Assembly: GCF_900199185.1 (NCBI RefSeq)
Contig: NZ_OBMI01000002.1
Coordinates: 310,001-374,000, forward strand
Reading direction: 5' to 3'
Source of the DNA: Sphingomonas guangdongensis
GTDB lineage: Bacteria > Pseudomonadota > Alphaproteobacteria > Sphingomonadales > Sphingomonadaceae
Length of the DNA stretch: 64,000 bases
Shown: positions 9,676 to 16,705 of the stretch, one piece after another
Numbering within the stretch: position 1 is the stretch's first letter
Layout of the letters: every line of letters begins with the position of its first letter
Notes under the pieces: generated by a model
Told to the model about the DNA's origin: nothing
Databases searched by the model: none
Seen by the model: only the letters and a program-made list of their open reading frames with translations
Position numbers and translations under genes: made by a program

Positions 9676-10350
9676 GTGGCTGGCGTGTTCCGCCCGCTCC
9701 TGACCGGGGCCAGCGCGCGAGAGCGGGCGATCGCCTGCCTCGGCGCGGCCCTCTGCATCGGCGCGACCGCGGCGCTGTGCGCCCTGGTGCCGGGCGTGAG
9801 CGGGACGCTGCCGGCGATCGCCGCGCCGCTCGGCGCATCGGCGGTGCTGGTGCTGGCAGTGCCGAGCAGTCCGCTCGCGCAACCCTGGCCGGTGATCGGC
9901 GGCAATGTCGTCTCCAGCCTGGTCGGTGTTCTGGTCGCGCGGGTCGTGCCGGGTCAGGCGCTCGCCGCCGGCGTCGCGGTCGGCGCGGCGATCGGGGTGA
10001 TGTCGCTGCTGCGCTGCCTCCATCCGCCGGGCGGTGCGGCGGCGCTGACGGCGGTGATCGGCGGACCGGCCGTGCAGAGCGCCGGCTTCGGCTTCGCGCT
10101 GGCGCCGATGGCGGGCAATTCGCTAGCGCTGGTCGCGCTCGGCCTCGCCTTTCACCGGCTGACAGGGCGCAGCTACCCGCACCAACCCGCACCGATCGCG
10201 CCCGTGGCGGAGAGCGGAATCGACATGGCCGACATCGACGCCGCCGTCGCCGACCTGCACGAGAGCTTCGACATCGCCCGCGCCGACCTCGACGCGTTGC
10301 TGACCCGCGCGGAGCTACACGCCGCCGCACGGCGCGCGCGCGACGGCTGA
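9676..10350 (+). CDS. HPP-family integral membrane protein
   Basis: A 224-residue protein with about five membrane segments (residues 20-165) and a polar C-terminal tail of about 55 residues. It contains the name-giving motif LHPPGGAAALTAV (about 115-127). HPP proteins are poorly understood; a cyanobacterial member has been linked to nitrite transport. Here it sits between the two agmatine-catabolism enzymes, 13 nt after aguA, so a role in moving agmatine, putrescine or ammonium is imaginable but only inferred. Start is GTG 9676. Confidence 0.85.
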   Translation: MAGVFRPLLTGASARERAIACLGAALCIGATAALCALVPGVSGTLPAIAAPLGASAVLVLAVPSSPLAQPWPVIGGNVVSSLVGVLVARVVPGQALAAGVAVGAAIGVMSLLRCLHPPGGAAALTAVIGGPAVQSAGFGFALAPMAGNSLALVALGLAFHRLTGRSYPHQPAPIAPVAESGIDMADIDAAVADLHESFDIARADLDALLTRAELHAAARRARDG

Positions 10351-10356
10351 GCGGCA

Positions 10357-10384
10357 TTGCGTCACGGACACGCGTCGCTACATC
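10357..10384 (+). promoter_or_regulatory. candidate promoter of aguB (leaderless)
   Basis: TTGCGT, 16 nt, TACATC, then 7 nt to the ATG at 10392. Same -10-to-ATG distance as at aguA, and again no ribosome binding site. Confidence 0.5.
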
Positions 10385-10391
10385 GCCGCCC

Positions 10392-11240
10392 ATGACCGAG
10401 ATCACAGTTGCCGCGCTTCAGCTCGCCTTCTCGGGCGAGATCGACGCCAACATCGCCAATGTGTCGCGCCTGGTGCGCGAGGCGCACGCGCGCGGCGCGC
10501 AGGTGATCCTGCCGCCCGAGCTCTTCGAGGGCGAGTATTTCTGCCGGGTGGAGGACGAAGGGCTGTTCGCCTCCGCGAAGCCGGTTGGCGAGCACCAGGC
10601 GGTCCGCGCGATGAAGGCGCTCGCCGCCGAGCTCCGCGTCCACATCCCGACCAGCTTCTTCGAGGCCGACGGTCCGCACCACTATAACTCGCTGGCGATG
10701 ATCGGGCCGGACGGACAGGTGCAGGGCGTCTACCGCAAGAGCCACATCCCCGACGGCCCGGGCTATGAAGAGAAGTTCTACTTCCGGCCAGGCAACACCG
10801 GGTTCAAGGTGTGGAAGGGGCCGGAGGCGACGCTCGGCGTTGGCGTCTGCTGGGACCAATGGTATCCGGAGACTGCGCGGGCGATGATGCTGATGGGCGC
10901 GGAAGTGCTGTTCTACCCGACCGCGATCGGGTCCGAGCCGCACGACACGTCGCTCGACACCGCGCGGCTGTGGCGGCGGGCGATGGTGGGGCACGCGGTG
11001 AGCAACGTCGTGCCGGTGGTCGCCGCGAACCGCGTGGGGACGGAGCACGGCCAGACCTTCTACGGCACCAGCTTCATCGCGGACGAGCGTGGCGACATCC
11101 TGGCCGAGCTCGACCGCGAGGAGGAAGGCGTGATAGCCGCCACGATCGACCTCGCGCGGGTCAAGCGGCACCGCGCGGCATTCGGCTTCTTCCGCGATCG
11201 CCGGCCCGAGCTCTACGGGCGGCTGGTGGAGGACGTCTAG
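10392..11240 (+). CDS. aguB: N-carbamoylputrescine amidase
   Basis: Nitrilase-superfamily enzyme (282 residues) that converts N-carbamoylputrescine to putrescine, CO2 and ammonia. The catalytic triad is visible as Glu in LPPELFEGEYF (about 42), Lys in YRKSHIPDGPGYEEKFYF (about 118) and Cys in GVGVCWDQWYPE (about 155). The motif NTGFKVW and the GYEEKFYF block are typical of AguB rather than of general amidases. Its stop codon (TAG) is shared in a CTAG palindrome with the convergent glycosylase gene. Confidence 0.95.
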   Translation: MTEITVAALQLAFSGEIDANIANVSRLVREAHARGAQVILPPELFEGEYFCRVEDEGLFASAKPVGEHQAVRAMKALAAELRVHIPTSFFEADGPHHYNSLAMIGPDGQVQGVYRKSHIPDGPGYEEKFYFRPGNTGFKVWKGPEATLGVGVCWDQWYPETARAMMLMGAEVLFYPTAIGSEPHDTSLDTARLWRRAMVGHAVSNVVPVVAANRVGTEHGQTFYGTSFIADERGDILAELDREEEGVIAATIDLARVKRHRAAFGFFRDRRPELYGRLVEDV

Positions 11241-11893
11241 GCGCGCGCCAAGGCGACTGCGCGGGCGAACACCGCGTCGAACATGGCAGGGGTGAGCCGG
11301 CCGGTGTTCTGGTTGAGGCGCGAGCAGTGATAGCTGTCGATCACGACCCGGCCGTCCGGCATGACATGCTCGGCGCCGTGGCCGAAGCGGCACTTCGGCA
11401 GCCTTCCGCCGAGCGCCTTGACGAGCGAGCGGTGCGCGACCTCGCCTAGCGCCACAAAGATGCGAGCAGCCGGCAGCGCAGCGATCGATCCCGACAGGAA
11501 GTCGCGGCAGGTCCGCACTTCTTCCGGCGTCGGCTGGTTGCCCGGCGGCAGGCAGCGGACGGCATTGAGGATGATCGCGCCGGTCAGCCGCAGATCATCA
11601 GCCCCGTCCGCTTCATAAGCGCCGGTTACCAGGCCGTGCCGCGCCAGCGCGTCGAACAGCAGCGGCCCCGCTCCATCACCGGTGAAGGCGCGTCCCGTCC
11701 GGTTGGCACCAAGCTTGCCGGGCGCGAGTCCGACGACCGCAATCTGCGCGGCCGGGTCACCCCATGCGGGCACCGGCGCGTTCCACCAGTCCGGGTGCTG
11801 GAGCCGCAGGGTCTCGCGCACGGCGACGAGGCGCGGGCAGCGCGGGCAGTCGTGCGGCGGCTCGGTCGCGGGCAGAGGGGATGCAGGCGGCAC
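11237..11893 (-). CDS. uracil-DNA glycosylase, family 5 (UDGb type)
   Basis: A 218-residue Fe-S uracil/hypoxanthine-DNA glycosylase that starts base excision repair. Motif 1 is GLAPGKLGANRTGRAFTGD (about 55-73), characteristic of family 5, with Ala in place of the usual catalytic acid. Cysteines for a 4Fe-4S cluster are in DCPRC near the N-terminus, in NAVRCLPPGNQPT and in EVRTCRDFL. The end motif is HCSRLNQNTGRLT. The start GTG at 11893 has no ribosome binding site but a good promoter lies just upstream. Confidence 0.9.
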   Translation of the reverse strand: MPPASPLPATEPPHDCPRCPRLVAVRETLRLQHPDWWNAPVPAWGDPAAQIAVVGLAPGKLGANRTGRAFTGDGAGPLLFDALARHGLVTGAYEADGADDLRLTGAIILNAVRCLPPGNQPTPEEVRTCRDFLSGSIAALPAARIFVALGEVAHRSLVKALGGRLPKCRFGHGAEHVMPDGRVVIDSYHCSRLNQNTGRLTPAMFDAVFARAVALARA

Positions 11894-11899
11894 CGCGCT

Positions 11900-11928
11900 G
11901 CGCTAGGCGGCGGCGGTGGGGACGACAA
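11900..11928 (-). promoter_or_regulatory. candidate promoter of the glycosylase gene (leaderless)
   Basis: On the minus strand: TTGTCG (11928-11923), 17 nt, TAGCGC (11905-11900), then 6 nt to the GTG at 11893. The -10 shares its CTAG with a TAGGCG element that stands 6 nt before the divergent folK GTG at 11916. Confidence 0.5.
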
Positions 11929-12410
11929 GCTACGTGATCGCCATTGGATCGAACCGGTCGGGCAGGGCCGGTCCGCCGCCGGCGCAGGTGCGTGCCGCGC
12001 TCGCGCTGCTCGGCGGACGCGCATCGCCGGTGTTCGCCAGTGCACCGGTCGGCCCCTCGATCCGCCGCTACGCCAATGCGGCGACGCTGATCGACACCGA
12101 CGAGCCGCCGGACGCGCTGCTCGCCCGACTGAAGGGGATGGAGGTCGCGTTCGGACGCCGGCGCGGACGCCGCTGGGGCGCGCGAGTGATCGACCTCGAC
12201 ATTGTGCTGTGGTCAGGCGGCATCTGTCGAACGCGCGCGCTGACGATCCCGCACGCCGCCTTCCGCGACCGGCTTTTCGTGCTCGAGCCGCTCGTTGAAC
12301 TCGTGCCCGACTGGCGCGATCCGGTGAGCGGCCTGACTGTGCGGCAGCTACGCGCTCGGTTGACCGCCAGGCGTCCGCATCCTAACCGCGCGACCGGTGT
12401 GGGTCCGTAG
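11916..12410 (+). CDS. folK: 2-amino-4-hydroxy-6-hydroxymethyldihydropteridine pyrophosphokinase
   Basis: HPPK of folate synthesis: transfers pyrophosphate from ATP to 6-hydroxymethyl-dihydropterin. The 164-residue protein shows AIGSNRSG near the N-terminus, the HPPK signature RRWGARVIDLDIVLW (about 86-100) and IPHAAFRDRLFVLEPLVEL (about 109-127). The start is GTG 11916, with no ribosome binding site. The last codons and the stop TAG (12408-12410) lie inside the 5' end of the tRNA-Lys gene, an overlap of 10 nt. Confidence 0.93.
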   Translation: MGTTSYVIAIGSNRSGRAGPPPAQVRAALALLGGRASPVFASAPVGPSIRRYANAATLIDTDEPPDALLARLKGMEVAFGRRRGRRWGARVIDLDIVLWSGGICRTRALTIPHAAFRDRLFVLEPLVELVPDWRDPVSGLTVRQLRARLTARRPHPNRATGVGP

Positions 12411-12476
12411 CTCAGTCGGTAGAGCAAGCGACTTTTAATCGAGAGGTCCCGGGTTCGAGCCCCGGCGGACCCACCA
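12401..12476 (+). tRNA. tRNA-Lys (anticodon UUU)
   Basis: A 76-nt cloverleaf: acceptor GGGTCCG pairs with CGGACCC, D-arm GCTC/GAGC, T-arm CCGGG-TTCGAGC-CCCGG, discriminator A and encoded CCA. The anticodon loop is CTTTTAA. The anticodon stem reads AGCGA against TCGAG, so the two outer positions (27-43 and 28-42) are A/G and G/A mismatches and only three pairs remain. The 5' end overlaps the folK stop codon. Confidence 0.93.
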
Positions 12477-12483
12477 CCGCTAC

Positions 12484-12690
12484 TCAGACCCGGCGCGGTC
12501 GCCGCAGCACCGCGACAATCGCGGCGATCGCGCCGCCGATCAGCACGTCGGGAACGACGGAGTTGCCGATCTCGTCGTTGTCGATCAGCATGCGGGCAAG
12601 AAAGCACACCAGGCCGGCGATCACGCCTGTCACGATCCAGACCATGAAGTGACGGGCGTTGCGCGGGGCAGGATCCTGCGTCAGGGCCAT
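12484..12690 (-). CDS. small inner-membrane protein
   Basis: A 68-residue protein starting at ATG 12690 with GAGAGGAAA seven bases upstream. Two hydrophobic segments (about 16-34 and 45-62) are joined by the acidic loop DNDEIGNSVV; it ends RRPRRV. I do not recognise the family. It is convergent with the tRNA-Lys gene. Confidence 0.65.
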   Translation of the reverse strand: MALTQDPAPRNARHFMVWIVTGVIAGLVCFLARMLIDNDEIGNSVVPDVLIGGAIAAIVAVLRRPRRV

Positions 12691-12793
12691 GTCTCGTTTC
12701 CTCTCGCGGGTGGCGCTTTGAACGTTTCGCCGAGTGCCTCGTTCACGGCCGCTAGACCCAGATTAGCTAGATTGCTGCGCGGAGAAGTAGCCG

Positions 12794-13516
12794 ATGGGCG
12801 TGCCGGACGAACGGATGCAGTCAGGCACGATGGCGCCGGAGGAGCAGATCGCACCTGGCGTCCGCCGCCCGCCGCACCTGCTCTGGGCGATGGCGATCGG
12901 GGCGCTGGCGGTGCTGCTGGTGCTGCTCCTCGGAACGACGCTCGGCACCGCACGATCCTTCGCCTTCGAGCGCGCGATCACCGCTGCACTTCGTCAGGTC
13001 GGCAATCCCGCGGCACCTACCGGTCCGGGCTGGCTGCGCCCGATGATGATCGATCTGACCGCGATGGGCGGTACGACCGTGCTGACGCTCGCCAGCATCG
13101 GGGCGGTGGTGCTGCTGCTCACGCGCCGGCTGTGGCTGACGGCCGCACTGGTCGCGGCGGCGACGCTCAGCGGCTCGGTCGCGGTTGTGCTGCTCAAGCG
13201 GGTGGTGGCGCGGGCGCGGCCCGACCTCGCTGGGCGGCTGGTCGAGGTCGACGGCCACAGCTTTCCGAGCGGGCACGCCGCCAACAGCGCGATCGTGTAC
13301 CTGACGATCGCGCTGCTCGCGAGCCAGGTTGTACATGGCCGGGCGACGCGCAACGTGCTGCTCGGCGGCGCGGTGCTGCTGGTCGGCGCGATCGGGACGA
13401 GCCGGGTCTACCTGGGCGTCCACTGGCCGGCCGACGTGCTCGCCGGCTGGTGCTTGGGGACGTTGTGGGCACTCGGCTGGTGGCTCGCCGGCGCGCGCCT
13501 CAGGTCCGCTCGCTGA
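12794..13516 (+). CDS. PAP2-family membrane phosphatase
   Basis: A 240-residue type 2 phosphatidic acid phosphatase-like protein with about five to six membrane segments. All three catalytic motifs are present: KRVVARARP (about 135-143), SFPSGHA (about 155-161) and SRVYLGVHWPADV (about 202-214). Such enzymes dephosphorylate undecaprenyl pyrophosphate or lipid phosphates at the outer face of the inner membrane. The 3' end overlaps galE convergently by 17 nt. Confidence 0.88.
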   Translation: MGVPDERMQSGTMAPEEQIAPGVRRPPHLLWAMAIGALAVLLVLLLGTTLGTARSFAFERAITAALRQVGNPAAPTGPGWLRPMMIDLTAMGGTTVLTLASIGAVVLLLTRRLWLTAALVAAATLSGSVAVVLLKRVVARARPDLAGRLVEVDGHSFPSGHAANSAIVYLTIALLASQVVHGRATRNVLLGGAVLLVGAIGTSRVYLGVHWPADVLAGWCLGTLWALGWWLAGARLRSAR

Positions 13517-14489
13517 GTTTGCGCTCCCACGCCAGCGCGTCGCGCACGATCCCGTCGAGGTCAGCATGCTGCGGCCGCCACGGCAGCGTCGCCAGGATCG
13601 CGGCATTGTCCGCGATCAGCGCGGCCGGATCGCCCGGACGGCGACCCTCCAGCCGGCGGTCAATCGTCATGTTCGTGACACGGTCGACCGCGTCGAGCAC
13701 CTCCAGGACGGAGAAACCGCGGCCATAGCCGGCGTTCAGCGTGTGGCTGCGGGTCGGCTCGGCGATCAGCAGTTCCAGCGCGTGGACGTGCGCGGCGGCA
13801 AGGTCGGTGACGTGGATGTAGTCGCGCACGCCGGTACCGTCGGGCGTGGCGAAGTCGGTGCCGTACACGCCGACGTGGCCGCGCTTGCCAGTCGCCGCCT
13901 CCACCGCGACCTTGATCAGGTGGGTGGCGCCCGCAGTCGACTGGCCGGAGCGACCGTGCGGATCGGCCCCGGCGACGTTGAAGTAGCGCAGCGCCGCATA
14001 GTTGATGGGGTGCGCCGCCGCGACGTCGCGCAGCATCGCCTCCGTCATCAGCTTGGAGGTGCCATAGGGATTGATCGGGACGGTCGGATCGCCCTCCGCC
14101 ACCGGCACCTTCTCGGGCGTGCCATAGGTCGCGGCGGTCGAGGAGAAGATGAAGTGGCGGACGCCGCCCGCTACCGCACTCTCGATCAGCGCGCGCGAGG
14201 CGGCGGTGTTGTTGCGATAGTATTTTAGCGGGTCGCTGACCGACTCGGGCACCACCACCGACCCGGCGAAGTGCATGATCGCGCGCACGTCATGCGCGCG
14301 GATCACGTCAACGACGCCCGGGTCCTCCACAGCCATCCGGACAAGCGTCGCGCGCGGATCGACCGCCCAGTCGAAGCCGGTCACGAGGTTGTCGATCACC
14401 ACGACCCGGTAACCGGTGTCGAGCAGCGCCAGCACGGCGTGGCTGCCGATATAGCCAGCCCCGCCTGTTACGATCACCGAACCGTCCAT
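13500..14489 (-). CDS. galE: UDP-glucose 4-epimerase
   Basis: NAD-dependent short-chain dehydrogenase-like enzyme interconverting UDP-glucose and UDP-galactose for exopolysaccharide and LPS sugars. Length is 329 residues. The nucleotide-binding motif GGAGYIGSH is at about 9-17, the catalytic Ser/Thr in FIFSSTAATYG and the Tyr-Lys pair in NPYGTSKLM. RYFNVAGADP and VRDYIHVTDLA are typical GalE blocks. The longer open frame to 14984 is read-through of the antisense of msrA; the real start is ATG 14489. Confidence 0.95.
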   Translation of the reverse strand: MDGSVIVTGGAGYIGSHAVLALLDTGYRVVVIDNLVTGFDWAVDPRATLVRMAVEDPGVVDVIRAHDVRAIMHFAGSVVVPESVSDPLKYYRNNTAASRALIESAVAGGVRHFIFSSTAATYGTPEKVPVAEGDPTVPINPYGTSKLMTEAMLRDVAAAHPINYAALRYFNVAGADPHGRSGQSTAGATHLIKVAVEAATGKRGHVGVYGTDFATPDGTGVRDYIHVTDLAAAHVHALELLIAEPTRSHTLNAGYGRGFSVLEVLDAVDRVTNMTIDRRLEGRRPGDPAALIADNAAILATLPWRPQHADLDGIVRDALAWERKLSERT

Positions 14490-14508
14490 GCCCTGTGCCC
14501 CCGCCAAG

Positions 14509-14537
14509 TTGTCCGTGACCGTCCTCAACCCTATCTC
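14509..14537 (+). promoter_or_regulatory. candidate promoter of msrA
   Basis: TTGTCC, 17 nt, TATCTC, 24 nt before the ATG at 14562; the RBS AAGGAG lies between. Confidence 0.5.
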
Positions 14538-14561
14538 CCCATCGTAAGCAAGGAGACAGTG

Positions 14562-15101
14562 ATGAGCGAGGTGGCGACATTTGCCGGCGGGTGCTTCTGG
14601 TGCACGGAAGCGGTGTTCAAGGATGTGATCGGCGTCGAGAAGGTCGAGAGCGGATATATTGGCGGGCACGTCGCCAATCCGACCTACAAGCAGGTGTGCG
14701 GCGGCGACACGGGACATGCCGAGGCTATCCGCCTGACCTATGATCCCGCACAGGTGAGCTACCACGACCTGCTCGACATCTTCTTCGCGACGCACGATCC
14801 GACCCAGCTCAACCGCCAGGGCAACGACGTCGGCACCCAGTACCGCTCCGCGATCTTTCCGCACGACGCCGAGCAGGAAGGCGCAGCGCGTGCGGCGATC
14901 GACCGCAATGGCGAGAGCTGGCCCGCGAAGATCGTCACCACGATCGAGCCGCTCGCCGACTGGTACACGGCCGAGGACTACCACCAGGACTATTGGGAAG
15001 GCGAGGGCCAGCGGAACCCCTACTGCCTGGCGGTGATCCCACCCAAGCTTCAGAAGCTGCGCAAGAGCTTCGCGGCCCGCTCGCGAGCGGTGACCGCCTG
15101 A
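14562..15101 (+). CDS. msrA: peptide methionine-S-sulfoxide reductase A
   Basis: Repairs Met-S-sulfoxide in oxidised proteins. The 179-residue protein has the catalytic GGCFWCTEA near residue 10, GYIGGHVANPTYKQVCGGDTGHAE (about 33-56) and the C-terminal DYHQDYWEGEGQRNPYC. AAGGAG seven bases before ATG 14562 fixes the start. No msrB is adjacent. The divergent neighbour is galE. Confidence 0.96.
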   Translation: MSEVATFAGGCFWCTEAVFKDVIGVEKVESGYIGGHVANPTYKQVCGGDTGHAEAIRLTYDPAQVSYHDLLDIFFATHDPTQLNRQGNDVGTQYRSAIFPHDAEQEGAARAAIDRNGESWPAKIVTTIEPLADWYTAEDYHQDYWEGEGQRNPYCLAVIPPKLQKLRKSFAARSRAVTA

Positions 15102-15159
15102 GGTCTAGCGCAGAACTGTCACAATCCGATCGTAGCGTCGGTCGCTCACGGAGGGATCG

Positions 15160-15606
15160 ATGGTGAAGATCGGGTTTTTGGCGGCGCTGGGGGCGATCAG
15201 CGGGCAGGGTGCCGCGCCGGCGCCGCAGACCTTTTGCCAGCGGATGGCGCCCCAGCTGGGCATGACGCCGATCGAGCGCGGGCAGCAGGGGGCGGCGTCC
15301 GGCGAGTGGCGGGCCAACCAGCTCGGCGGGGTCAAGAACCTTCTGCTCGGCGGCAGTACGATGGTGTCTTTCTCCGTCCAGCCGGTCGGCGTGGTGACCG
15401 AGCAGGCGGAGGTCGACCGACTGCAGAAGATGTGCGCGCAGGAAAAGAAGAGCGTAATCTGCCGCATGGAGGGTCCGGCCAGGCTGGTTGTCGGCGCGAG
15501 CAAGGCCACCGCCACGATCGAGGCGCGGCCCGGCGAGCGCGCCGAGGTCGAGATGCGCGGCACCACGGTCTACTGTCGCGGTCCCGCGGCGATTCGGACG
15601 CGTTGA
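15160..15606 (+). CDS. exported protein of unknown function
   Basis: A 148-residue protein. GGAGG stands six bases before the ATG at 15160. The N-terminus (MVKIGFLAALGAISGQGAAP) is a short signal peptide, so it is probably periplasmic. Four Cys (in QTFCQRM, QKMCAQ, SVICRM and VYCRG) could form two disulfides. I do not recognise a domain. Confidence 0.65.
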   Translation: MVKIGFLAALGAISGQGAAPAPQTFCQRMAPQLGMTPIERGQQGAASGEWRANQLGGVKNLLLGGSTMVSFSVQPVGVVTEQAEVDRLQKMCAQEKKSVICRMEGPARLVVGASKATATIEARPGERAEVEMRGTTVYCRGPAAIRTR

Positions 15607-15696
15607 CGCATCGAAACTAGTTATTTGGGCCTTCGCTGAGGCGACGCCCGGTGTGTAATCCCGGCACTCAACATCCAGGCCGGGGTGGCGGAAGGG

Positions 15697-16656
15697 CTAC
15701 CGATGGGCGGCTCGGCCCAGTCTGTCGTTGATCGCGACGCCGATCCCGTCGTCAGGTACCGGCGCGATCGCGATCGCGGTGCTGCCGCTCGCGTCTGCCC
15801 GGTGCAGTGCATCGAAGAGGTGCGCGGCCGCTTCCACCAGATCGCCGCTAGCCGACAGCGTGTCGTCGCCCGTGACCGCGCCGAAGCCGATCAGCCATTC
15901 GCCGTTGCGCCGTTCGGTTGCGTTCAGCCGCAGCCGTTTGGTCGGCGCGTAGTGAGAGGCGAGTTGGCCCGGCGCCACGACTGTACCTTCGCGCAGGCGG
16001 GCGCCTGGGGCCACGAGCGTTGTCGCTTCCGGCCCTGGGCCTCCGCCTTCGCGGGAGATCGGGTCGATCGGACCGGGCCGGAGCACCTTACCCGTCTGGC
16101 CGTCGATGATCGTCGACTCGACCCCTGCCGTCGTTGGGCCGTCATCGATCACCAGGGGGATGCGTCCGTCCAGGGTCAGCAGCACATGCGCCGCTCGGGT
16201 CGGGCTGATGCGGTTGCTGGCGTTGGCGGATGGCGCGGCCAGCGGCTTGCCGGTCGTGCGGAGGAGTGCCTGCATCGCGCGGTGGGCGGGGACCCGCACC
16301 GCCACCGTGTCGAGCCCGGCCGTGACCAGCGATGCGACCGCTCCCGTCTGGACCGGCAGCACCAGCGTCAGCGGCCCCGGCCACCAGCGCGCCGCCAGGT
16401 CGCGCGCACGATCGTCCACTACCGCGATCCGCTCCGCCGCGGCGAGATCGGGAACGTGGACGATCAGTGGGTTGAAGCTTGGCCGCCCCTTGGCCGCGTA
16501 GATGCGCGCCACCGCCGCCGAATCGCTAGCATCCGCCGCAAGGCCGTAGACTGTCTCGGTCGGCACCGCGACGCACTGGCCGTCGGCGATCAGCCGCGCC
16601 GCCTCCGCGATCGCGGCGGGGCCGTAGCGTAAGGTGCGGGTGTTTGTCGGAGGCAC
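15697..16656 (-). CDS. tsaC: L-threonylcarbamoyladenylate synthase, long Sua5 type
   Basis: Makes threonylcarbamoyl-AMP from threonine, bicarbonate and ATP for the universal t6A37 tRNA modification. At about 319 residues it is the long form with an N-terminal YrdC domain (VAVPTETVYGLAADA, KGRPSFNPLIVHV, PSANASNRISPT) and a C-terminal Sua5 domain (from about 210, with APGQLASHYAPTKRL). The start GTG at 16656 gives MPPTNTRTLRYG; the frame stays open to 16716, which would overlap the divergent gene. A TATAGC box lies 9 nt upstream and there is no ribosome binding site, so the leader must be very short. Confidence 0.92.
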   Translation of the reverse strand: MPPTNTRTLRYGPAAIAEAARLIADGQCVAVPTETVYGLAADASDSAAVARIYAAKGRPSFNPLIVHVPDLAAAERIAVVDDRARDLAARWWPGPLTLVLPVQTGAVASLVTAGLDTVAVRVPAHRAMQALLRTTGKPLAAPSANASNRISPTRAAHVLLTLDGRIPLVIDDGPTTAGVESTIIDGQTGKVLRPGPIDPISREGGGPGPEATTLVAPGARLREGTVVAPGQLASHYAPTKRLRLNATERRNGEWLIGFGAVTGDDTLSASGDLVEAAAHLFDALHRADASGSTAIAIAPVPDDGIGVAINDRLGRAAHR

Positions 16657-16673
16657 CGCCAAGCGGCTATAAC
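16644..16673 (+). promoter_or_regulatory. candidate promoter of the acyl-CoA dehydrogenase gene
   Basis: TTGTCG, 18 nt, TATAAC, 32 nt before the ATG. The -10 overlaps, on the opposite strand, a TATAGC (16671-16666) that may serve tsaC, so the two divergent promoters share sequence. Confidence 0.55.
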
Positions 16674-16705
16674 GCGCCCGAACAATCAGCAAGCGAGAGG
16701 ATCCG

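Noticed and set aside
14271..14561. N-terminal extension of msrA (276 residues in total)
   Set aside because: Reads antisense through galE; the SD AAGGAG and the family start place msrA at 14562.
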